From Deltaproteobacteria bacterium (GTDB lineage Bacteria; Desulfobacterota; Syntrophia; Syntrophales; UBA8958): DNA of 56,215 nt. The stretch covers positions 1 to 56,215 of the forward strand of contig JAKQIZ010000039.1 in the NCBI GenBank assembly GCA_029561465.1. The letters are read 5' to 3'. Each line of letters begins with the position of its first letter. The first letter of the stretch is position 1. The position numbers were made by a program, and so were the translations under genes. The notes under the pieces were generated by a model. It was not told the DNA's origin. It did no database searches and saw nothing but the letters and a program-made list of their open reading frames with translations. Shown piece after piece: positions 10,774-17,385 of this stretch.

Positions 10774-11616
10774 ATGGTTCAAAAATTTCGTGGGCTTTCC
10801 GAGGCCTTAACCGGACTCATCCTGATGCTGATCTTTGTCTGGTGCTGTTCCGGGTGTGTCGGTCCGGGTGGAGCGGTGGCCGACCGGATCGGATCGCGGG
10901 CAGGGTTTGAAAAAACCTTTCTATGGACCCGGGAATTTACGCTTACCGCTTACTGGCGGGGCCGCCGGCCGGGAGCTCCCTTGAATCTCTACCTCGAAGG
11001 GGATGGGTCCGCCTGGATTTCCCGTTCCTGGCGCTCCGACGATCCCAGCCCCCGAGATCCGGTGGCACTGGCACTGGCGGCCCGGGATCCCGGGGCGAAC
11101 GTGGCCTATCTCGCCCGGCCCGGCCAGTATGCCGCGCCGGGATCGCCCCCGGTCGATCCCGCCTTCTGGTCCGACCGCCGCTTTGCCCCCGCGGTGGTGG
11201 CAGCGCTCGGCGAGGCCGCGGACCTCCTTTTGGCGAAGACTCGGGCGAAGGGGGTCAATCTCATCGGCTATTCGGGCGGGGCCGCCCTGGCCGTGCTGAT
11301 GGCCGTCCAGCGAAACGATGTCCTGAGCCTCCGGACCGTGGCGGGGAACCTGGACCCGGAGGCGGTGAACCGCCATCATCGCGTCAGCCCCCTGGCCGGG
11401 TCCCTCAATCCTATGGATGCGGCGGCACAACTCCGTGACCTGCCCCAGCGTCATTTCGCAGGCGCCGAGGATGCCGTGGTGCCCCCCTTCGCGGCCGGGA
11501 ATTTTATCCGCCGTCAGGGCGGGGATGACCGGCGCGTCATCATCGTTCCCGGAGTGGGCCACGGCAACGGGTGGCGGGAACGATGGTGGGAACTGCTGAG
11601 CTTTCCCCTATTTTGA
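10774..11616 (+). CDS. Lipoprotein alpha/beta hydrolase
   Basis: This is a predicted membrane-anchored hydrolase of 280 residues. The N-terminus has a hydrophobic segment ending in a lipobox-like CCSGC, so it is probably lipidated and periplasm-facing. The fold is alpha/beta hydrolase: nucleophile elbow GYSGG (about residue 167), an acid in GAEDAVVPP, and a catalytic His in VPGVGHGNGW. The N-terminal strand LNLYLEGDG is typical of this group. The ATG at 10774 is favoured (AAGG ten bases upstream); an in-frame ATG at 10738 exists. The last nine bases overlap a small convergent gene. Substrate unknown. Confidence 0.78.
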   Translation: MVQKFRGLSEALTGLILMLIFVWCCSGCVGPGGAVADRIGSRAGFEKTFLWTREFTLTAYWRGRRPGAPLNLYLEGDGSAWISRSWRSDDPSPRDPVALALAARDPGANVAYLARPGQYAAPGSPPVDPAFWSDRRFAPAVVAALGEAADLLLAKTRAKGVNLIGYSGGAALAVLMAVQRNDVLSLRTVAGNLDPEAVNRHHRVSPLAGSLNPMDAAAQLRDLPQRHFAGAEDAVVPPFAAGNFIRRQGGDDRRVIIVPGVGHGNGWRERWWELLSFPLF

Positions 11617-11730
11617 TTTCTTCGCTTCTGCCGCCCGCTGTTCTCTTGCCTTGGCCCGGAGACGTTCCTTCCGCCGTTTGCGCCGGCGATCGATTTCTCT
11701 TTTCCGTTCGATCTTCTTGTGTTGTGCCAT
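11608..11730 (-). CDS. Small highly basic protein, 40 residues
   Basis: The 40-residue product starts MAQHKKIERKREIDRRRKRR and ends in KKSK; well over half of the residues are Lys, Arg or Glu, suggesting one long charged helix that could bind RNA or the ribosome. AGGGAG sits six bases upstream of the ATG, which supports real translation. It lies tail-to-tail with the lipoprotein hydrolase and overlaps its 3' end by nine bases. I recall similar short basic proteins in related genomes, but I know no function and assign none. Confidence 0.7.
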   Translation of the reverse strand: MAQHKKIERKREIDRRRKRRKERLRAKAREQRAAEAKKSK

Positions 11731-11803
11731 TCGTTTCTCCCTGTAAATTTATCAGTATTCCAAACTATTTACGAATAAAACACCGCGGGCGGATCAATGC
11801 CGT

Positions 11804-12745
11804 TCAGATTCCGATCTCCAAGCCGTCGTAGGCCAGGTATATCTCCAAGGCGCTTGTTTCGGATAGAATCTTCAGATAGGTCCGCGTGTCCGCCAGCAGC
11901 TCATCAAAGGTCTCGTCATCGTAGGTATGTTCGTGATGGAACAGACAAAGGCGTTTGACCTGAGCCTCCACGGCCATTTCCACGCCGATGACGTTGCTGG
12001 AGTGCCCCCAGTCCTCCTTGTCCCCGATGGCGTCGAGCAGGGTGTACTGGGCGTCGAAGATGAGCAGGTCCGTATCCCGGATGAAATCGAGGTAGGCGTA
12101 ATTGGAACATTCCGCCTCCTTTTTGTGTTCCGAATCCGTGGAATATACGACGCTCCGGCCGTTTTTCGTGAAACGGTACCCATAGGAGTCTCCGGGATGA
12201 TGCTGTCGCGCCCCCCGTACTTGGAAACCTGCAAACTCATAAATCTCGTCCACCCGCAGGGGGTGGAAGGAGATCTCCGCCCGCATGGCCGGCAGGGGAA
12301 TGGGAAAAAAAGGCGGGCTTTGCTGGGTCGCGAAGGCCGCTTCGAGGCCGGGATGAAAACCGTAGATTTTGATCCGGTTGCCAGGAATGTAGGCGGGAGT
12401 GAAAAACGGAAAGCCCTGGATGTGGTCCCAGTGAAGATGAGATAGGAAGATGTGGAAGACTCCTCGGGCGCCCGGCAGGCTGTTGCCGAAGTCCCGCAGG
12501 CCTGTGCCGGCATCGCAGATGACGTAATCCTCGCCGCCCCGGATCTCGATGCAGGAACTGTTGCCGCCGTAGCTTCCCCGGATGGAAAAAGGCAACTCCC
12601 GATCCACGAAGGCGGCAAGCGCGTGTTCATCGCCAAAGACTTTTCCTTGGGCCGCCCGGAGTGCTCCGATAACCTTGGCCCGGACCTGGGACGCCTTGAG
12701 GGAGGCGGGCAGGGAGCCCCGAGTTCCCCAAAAATGGACGCGCAT
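11804..12745 (-). CDS. MBL-fold metal-dependent hydrolase
   Basis: This is a 313-residue cytoplasmic metallo-beta-lactamase-fold hydrolase. It starts MRVHFWGTRGSLP, a signature of the cyclic-phosphodiesterase / RNase Z-like branch, followed by YGGNSSCIEI, CDAGTGLRDFG, the metal motif HLHWDHIQG (about residues 102-110), and later ligands in QHHPGDSYGYRF, STDSEH and FHHEHTYDDE. A phosphodiesterase or phosphoribosyl cyclic phosphate-type substrate is likely by family; the exact one is unknown. It is convergent with dacB-side genes and transcribed after the FmdB gene upstream. Confidence 0.85.
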   Translation of the reverse strand: MRVHFWGTRGSLPASLKASQVRAKVIGALRAAQGKVFGDEHALAAFVDRELPFSIRGSYGGNSSCIEIRGGEDYVICDAGTGLRDFGNSLPGARGVFHIFLSHLHWDHIQGFPFFTPAYIPGNRIKIYGFHPGLEAAFATQQSPPFFPIPLPAMRAEISFHPLRVDEIYEFAGFQVRGARQHHPGDSYGYRFTKNGRSVVYSTDSEHKKEAECSNYAYLDFIRDTDLLIFDAQYTLLDAIGDKEDWGHSSNVIGVEMAVEAQVKRLCLFHHEHTYDDETFDELLADTRTYLKILSETSALEIYLAYDGLEIGI

Positions 12746-12777
12746 GTAGTGCCCCCTCCTTTGCCGATATGTATCGT

Positions 12778-13275
12778 CTATAGATCGTAAAGGGTTTCGT
12801 CGATTTGCGGCTTCGCCTTCGCGGCCCCTTTCTTTCCTTTCGGGCCTTCGAACAGGAACGGTTCCTCCGCTTCCAGGAGCTCTCCCATTTCCGCGTCGAT
12901 CTGTTCCGGGTCCTCTCCCTTTTCCATGCGGCGCAGGGCCTCCTCCATGGCCGGGCCGAGATTCATCCCTGTAGCCTCGGTGAGTTTCCGCATGAGGTCG
13001 GCCGCCTGCCGGGGGTCGTCTTCATTGAGTTTATCGGCTTCGCCGGCCAGCATGGTCATGGCCTTTTCCATGGCCGCCTCGTCGATGGGAGGCATGCCCT
13101 CCGTTTCAGGTCCTTCTTCGCCGCCGGTCTTGATCTTGGCAAAAACGGACATCTGTCGCTTGAGCTTTATCCTTTTGCATTTCGGGCACTTAGGAATTTT
13201 ATCCGTATTTACGCCTTTGGAAAAAAAACTATAGACGGTGTTGCACTTATGACAATAAAACTCGTAAATAGGCAT
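12778..13275 (-). CDS. FmdB-family zinc-ribbon protein with acidic tail
   Basis: The 165-residue protein begins MPIYEFYCHKC and has a second CPKC about 25 residues on, a single zinc ribbon of the FmdB regulatory-protein family. A long Glu/Asp-rich helical extension follows (residues ~60-165), which is longer than the usual ~70-110 residue FmdB protein. AGGAG lies eight bases before the ATG. Members are annotated as putative regulators without firm function. It precedes the MBL hydrolase on the same strand with a 32-base gap, so they may share a transcript. Confidence 0.85.
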   Translation of the reverse strand: MPIYEFYCHKCNTVYSFFSKGVNTDKIPKCPKCKRIKLKRQMSVFAKIKTGGEEGPETEGMPPIDEAAMEKAMTMLAGEADKLNEDDPRQAADLMRKLTEATGMNLGPAMEEALRRMEKGEDPEQIDAEMGELLEAEEPFLFEGPKGKKGAAKAKPQIDETLYDL

Positions 13276-13391
13276 CCGCAATGCTCCTGAAATTTTTTTC
13301 AGCAATATAATCATCCTGTTAGGAAAAGCAAGGGAAATTTTATCTTGGTTTCCCTGACACGATACGCCGCCCCGCCCCTGATCTTCTTTCT

Positions 13392-13550
13392 CTAAAAATC
13401 GAGGTTGATCCGAACGCGTCCGAAGGGGCCGTCCTGAATGTCGAGACGGTTGAAATCCCGATCGGAATAATCCTTGCCTTCGAAATACATCCGGTCGAAG
13501 ACATACCCCCCGCGTCTGATGAAGAGCAAGGCCTTTTTGCCGTTCTAAAC
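13392..13550 (-). pseudogene. C-terminal gene remnant, unrecognised
   Basis: On the minus strand a protein-like stretch reads GKKALLFIRRGGYVFDRMYF and on to a C-terminus VRINLDF before its stop. Upstream the frame is cut by a TAG near 13546, so no start fits and it looks like the tail of a lost gene. A C-terminal Phe and alternating hydrophobics would suit an outer-membrane or repair-type protein, but I cannot name it. Repeat copy B lies about 100 bases away and may be linked to the loss. The remainder of 13276-13647 shows no gene. Confidence 0.3.
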
Positions 13551-13647
13551 CAGCCCGGCAATTGACATTGACAGGACGAGGTCTTTTTTGCATAGAAAAC
13601 GGAAGATGCAGTCATCGCCTCTTGCCAGCGAAGAGACGATCAAAATT

Positions 13648-13813
13648 TGACGACATCGTAAAAGGTCAAAAAATGTCCCATTTGGGACGGCATCTTAAAA
13701 AGATCCGCAGGCGAGGCACGCGCATCCTGAGGAATGAGGCGTACTGGGACGTACGTCGCAGTGACGAGGGATGAAGCGCTTTCGAAGCATCCGGACTTTT
13801 TACGATGCCGTCA
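13648..13813 (+). repeat. Dispersed repeat family, copy B (full type I)
   Basis: This 166-bp copy has the same module order as copy A: TGACGACATCGTAAAAG end, GTCCCATTTGGGAC palindrome, internal GGCATCTTAAAAAG, core GTACTGGGACGTACGTCGCAGTG, GCGCTTTCGAAGC, and a closing CTTTTTACGATGCCGTCA. The flanking bases CAAAATT and AATTTG extend the inverted symmetry. It ends 40 bases before the dacB start, with the same end facing the gene as in copies A, D and F. Confidence 0.92.
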
Positions 13814-13853
13814 AATTTGAAAAGATTCCCGAAAGAGATCAGGCCCGAAGGCC

Positions 13854-15482
13854 ATGAAGAATAGATCGCCACGAGCAAGTAATAAATACCGCTACCTGTG
13901 TTGCGGTCTGGCCCTCCTGCTGCTGGGCGCCGCGGTTCCCCTGGCGGCCGATACGGTCGTAATTCCGGACGAGATCCAGGCCATTGTCTCCGCTCCCCGC
14001 TACTGCCATGCCTGGTGGGGGCTGCTGGCTCAGGACGTGCATACCGGCCGGATCATCTGCGCATGGCACCCGGACCTCCTTTTCCACCCCGCTTCCGTGA
14101 CGAAACTCTTTTCTGCGGCCGCCGCCCTGGAGCAACTCGGCGGTGATTATCGTTTCCATACCCCCCTTTATATTAACGGGAACTTGGATAGCAGGGGGGT
14201 TGTCCGGGGGGATCTGATCCTCGTCGCCTCCGGTGATATTACCATGGGCGGCCGCACCCGCCCGGACGGGCGCATCGCCTACAGCGGTATTGAGCAATCC
14301 GCCGTCGGCGACAAGTCCGGAGTGCAGAACGCCCCGGCGAAAACCAACCCCCTGGCGGGGATCCGCCGGCTGGCCCGTCAGGCGACGAGCGCCGGGATCA
14401 AAGCCGTCACCGGCGAGGTCATCGTCGATGACCGCCTGTTTCCCACCAGTAGCGTTTACAGTGTCAAAAACCCCGGGATGGTGATTTTCCACCGCAGCCC
14501 CATCATGATCAACGACAATCTCTTCGATATCGTGATCTCACCCACCCGCCGGGGGATGCCGGCGGCGGTGGACTGGCGTCCCCGGCTCCTGCCGCTGCTC
14601 CAGGTCGTCTCGACGGTCCGCACCGTGGCGCCGGCCCAAACGCCCCGTCTGGAAGTGACGCCGTCGGGCTTTGGAAAATTCTTGATTTCCGGTGAGATCC
14701 CGGAAGGACATCCCCCGATTGTTCGGGAGACGGCCGTCCCCGACGCCGCCTCCTATGCCCGGGCGCTCCTCATTGCCGCCTTGCGGAAGGAGGGCATCAA
14801 GATGAAGGCCTCCCCGGCGACGCCCAATCCTTTCCGGCGGCTACCCCAAGCAGCGGCTTATCAGCGGTTCGTCAAGGTCGCCGAGCTTGTCTCGCCGCCT
14901 TTGACCGAATATCTCCGGATGATTCTCAAAGACAGCCACAATCCCGGCGCCGAGATCATCCCCCATCTACTGGCCCTGCAAGCTGGGGGAAATTCATTCG
15001 CGGAAGGCATGCAAAGGCAAAAGCTGCTGCTGTCCCGATTTAGCGCCGATCCCGGGAGCATTTCCCTGGCCGACGGCTCCGGCCTGTCCCAGGCCAATCT
15101 GGTTACCCCCCGGGCGGTTGTCGCCCTGCTGGCCCATATGACCAGGCAGCGTCATGGCCTTTTTTTCCGGGAGGCGCTGCCGTTGCTCGGAGTGGACGGC
15201 ACGCTCATGCGCAGCGGCCGGGACAGTCCCGCCCGGGGCAGAATCAGCGGTAAGACGGGCACACTGATCACCGTGGATCTGCTCCACGACAGTGCCATCA
15301 TGGACGGCAAATCCCTGGCGGGATACATGATGACGGCGGCGGGCCGGGAAGTGGCCTTTGCCTTCTTCGTCAATTTTGTCCACAGCACCGATGTACGGGG
15401 AAGGGAAGAGACCCGGAAGTTTACCGGGGAGATCGGCGCGGATCTCCTCCGGATTGCCGAGGCCATCCACCGCGCCAACTGA
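13854..15482 (+). CDS. dacB: D-alanyl-D-alanine carboxypeptidase/endopeptidase (PBP4 family)
   Basis: This is a periplasmic low-molecular-weight penicillin-binding protein that trims or cleaves peptidoglycan peptides. The 542-residue product has a signal peptide (hydrophobic core ~15-32, ending AAD), the active-site SVTK (Ser81-Lys84) within HPASVTKLFSAAAALE, the SxN-type box in DGSGLSQANL, and the KTG triad at about residues 467-469 (GKTGTL). The large insert between the first two motifs is typical of class-C PBP4. It is transcribed away from the FmdB operon, just after repeat copy B, and ends at a hairpin shared with the convergent gene. Confidence 0.93.
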   Translation: MKNRSPRASNKYRYLCCGLALLLLGAAVPLAADTVVIPDEIQAIVSAPRYCHAWWGLLAQDVHTGRIICAWHPDLLFHPASVTKLFSAAAALEQLGGDYRFHTPLYINGNLDSRGVVRGDLILVASGDITMGGRTRPDGRIAYSGIEQSAVGDKSGVQNAPAKTNPLAGIRRLARQATSAGIKAVTGEVIVDDRLFPTSSVYSVKNPGMVIFHRSPIMINDNLFDIVISPTRRGMPAAVDWRPRLLPLLQVVSTVRTVAPAQTPRLEVTPSGFGKFLISGEIPEGHPPIVRETAVPDAASYARALLIAALRKEGIKMKASPATPNPFRRLPQAAAYQRFVKVAELVSPPLTEYLRMILKDSHNPGAEIIPHLLALQAGGNSFAEGMQRQKLLLSRFSADPGSISLADGSGLSQANLVTPRAVVALLAHMTRQRHGLFFREALPLLGVDGTLMRSGRDSPARGRISGKTGTLITVDLLHDSAIMDGKSLAGYMMTAAGREVAFAFFVNFVHSTDVRGREETRKFTGEIGADLLRIAEAIHRAN

Positions 15483-15589
15483 ACTACCGGTTGCCGCTCC
15501 ACGACTGCGAACTGACTGACCCGAGTCGGTCAAGGCCGCGGTAAGCTCTTCCATGATTAACCGGCCGGTTCCCTTTTCCTTGTTTATCT

Positions 15590-15623
15590 ATCGGAGGAGG
15601 GCGACCGCTTCGCCCCCTCCGAT
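15590..15623. terminator. Bidirectional hairpin between convergent genes
   Basis: ATCGGAGGAGGGCGA pairs with TCGCCCCCTCCGAT around a five-base loop; one A is bulged. The stem is ~14 bp and GC-rich, and lies between the dacB stop and the stop of the convergent RNase H-like gene. There is no long U tract, so termination efficiency is uncertain. Confidence 0.6.
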
Positions 15624-15635
15624 CATTCCTCCTCT

Positions 15636-17054
15636 TCACGTCGCCGGCCGGTCCTGCCCGGCCAGACGCCGCTTCAGGCGGGCAATGCGGCGCCGGAGAT
15701 CATTCTCCTCCGTTGCCGTCCCCTGGGGGGGCAGCAAGTCCAGTGCCCGGCAGGCGAGCTCCAGGGCCGTCCGGTAGTCATGATCCCGGTGTTCGTTCCA
15801 CTTGGCCAGCTCCAGGAGGGGAAAGAGGGCGTCGCCGTCGGGGCCCCCCCGGTCCGGGGCGAGCATCTCCCGCCAAATCGCCACGGCCTCGTTCCAGGCC
15901 CCCGCCCGTTTGTGGATTAAAGAGAGCAAGGTGGCCGCCTGCCGGGCCGTGGTCGGGCCGGAACGTCGCCGGAGATCCGTCAGGATGCCTTCCGCCCGGG
16001 CCGTTTCGCCCCGGTGGATACAGAGCCGGGCCGCCGCCAACAGATCCGGATCGGGCGGTGGCGGGGCGGCGCCGGAGACCGGTCCGCCGATCAGCTCCGT
16101 CAGACGGGCGGCAAGGAACGCCATGGAGAGGACGTCGAGGCGGTTGTGGACGAAGATGTCCGCCACCAGCCCGCCGTCCCGATGCCGGAGCCATTGGAAG
16201 TAACGCTGGGGGATCTCCCAGCCCGGGATATCTTCCTCCCGTTCCAGCCCCAGCAAGGCCCCTTCCAGTGTTCCGAGGCGGACGTTGTCGAGGCGGCACC
16301 TCAGGAGCCGCCGGGCCGGATGCAGCAGATCCAAATGGGGAAGACCGGCCAGGGGATCGGCGAGACGATTCATGACGAACCGGGCGGCCAGCAGGTTGGC
16401 GTCGAAGGCCTTGCCGTTGAAGGTGACGAGGAACTGCCGGTCCGCCATCAGTTCCCCGAGGAAGAGGAGGGCCGCCCGTTCCTCCGCGAAGTCCCTCATG
16501 AATAGCTGTTTGACGACGAACCTTGCCCCCTCGAACCACCCCAGGCCGATGAGAAAGGCCACGGTGCCCGTCCCTCCCGCCAGTCCCGTCGTTTCCGTAT
16601 CCAGAAAGACGCCCCGGCCGGGGTCAAGACCGGCCAGCGCGGCGTCGTTGGCCAGGATGGCGGCGCCGGCCATATCCAGAGGAGGCAGGTCGCCAAGACG
16701 GCAAGCCCCGTGGCAATGGCCCATGCCCCAGGCGCTGGCGGCGCAGAAGAAGCGCCCGCCCGCCGTGGCTATCTCCATTCCGGATACAATCTCCTCCAGG
16801 GGATGTCCCGGTTCTCGCCGCCGCGGCGGGGACATGTCCGCGCCGCCGGGCCGCCGGGCCAGGACGGCGTCGAGACGCCGCCGCAGGGCGCCGATTTTTA
16901 AACTGGAAGCTTCGCTTTGTGAACAAGAAGCTTCGCTTTCCCCGGACCGGTGGGTCTCCCTCACCGGCGTCCCTTCACCGGGGGTCAAGACGGCTTTGCG
17001 GGGCGGGCTTACCGCCTCTTTCGTCAGCCGCTGCAATCTGTCTATTACCGTCAT
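15636..17054 (-). CDS. YprB-like ribonuclease H-fold exonuclease with TPR-like tail
   Basis: The 472-residue protein carries an RNase H-like 3'-5' exonuclease domain at roughly residues 140-320: exo motif I FLDTETTGLAGG (Asp-x-Glu), motif II around TFNGKAFDANLL, and a late IFVHNRLDVLSMA motif III-like block. This is the YprB / RNase_H_2 family; nucleic-acid processing is inferred. The C-terminal ~120 residues are Ala/Arg-rich helices resembling TPR repeats. Near the N-terminus a 12-base direct repeat (AAGCGAAGCTTC) encodes SEAS twice. The first ~120 residues are unusual and the true start could be further in. Confidence 0.75.
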   Translation of the reverse strand: MTVIDRLQRLTKEAVSPPRKAVLTPGEGTPVRETHRSGESEASCSQSEASSLKIGALRRRLDAVLARRPGGADMSPPRRREPGHPLEEIVSGMEIATAGGRFFCAASAWGMGHCHGACRLGDLPPLDMAGAAILANDAALAGLDPGRGVFLDTETTGLAGGTGTVAFLIGLGWFEGARFVVKQLFMRDFAEERAALLFLGELMADRQFLVTFNGKAFDANLLAARFVMNRLADPLAGLPHLDLLHPARRLLRCRLDNVRLGTLEGALLGLEREEDIPGWEIPQRYFQWLRHRDGGLVADIFVHNRLDVLSMAFLAARLTELIGGPVSGAAPPPPDPDLLAAARLCIHRGETARAEGILTDLRRRSGPTTARQAATLLSLIHKRAGAWNEAVAIWREMLAPDRGGPDGDALFPLLELAKWNEHRDHDYRTALELACRALDLLPPQGTATEENDLRRRIARLKRRLAGQDRPAT

Positions 17055-17385
17055 TTGCCAGAGACCTTCCCATTGCCGGTCCGGGCGGATGGATACATGT
17101 AAACCGTTTCGGCGTCCAGCCGCCGGGCGGTCAGAACACCGCCGTTAATGTTGAAATCTTTGAATCATTGCTTCGCGGCGCAACGTTCGTCATTCCCGCG
17201 TCGGCGGGAAGACAAAAATCAAATATTTTCCCGATACCGTCTCAAGCCCGCCATGACACCATGCCGTTTTCCAAGGTCTCGCTACGTTGATCCTAATTGT
17301 GGGCCGGATTGAATTTATGGCAATAGCCGGGGAGTGTCAAGTTTTTAAGTATTCCGGGGCGGAATCCCGATCGTCCCGTTTCATC
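17055..17385. other. Gene-free interval with a short palindrome
   Basis: I see no coding signal here. Near 17193-17210 the stretch CATTCCCGCGTCGGCGGGAAG forms a palindrome (TTCCCGC/GCGGGAA) of the kind found in dispersed intergenic repeats of related bacteria. The interval separates two minus-strand genes, so it may hold the promoter of the YprB-like gene. Confidence 0.4.
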
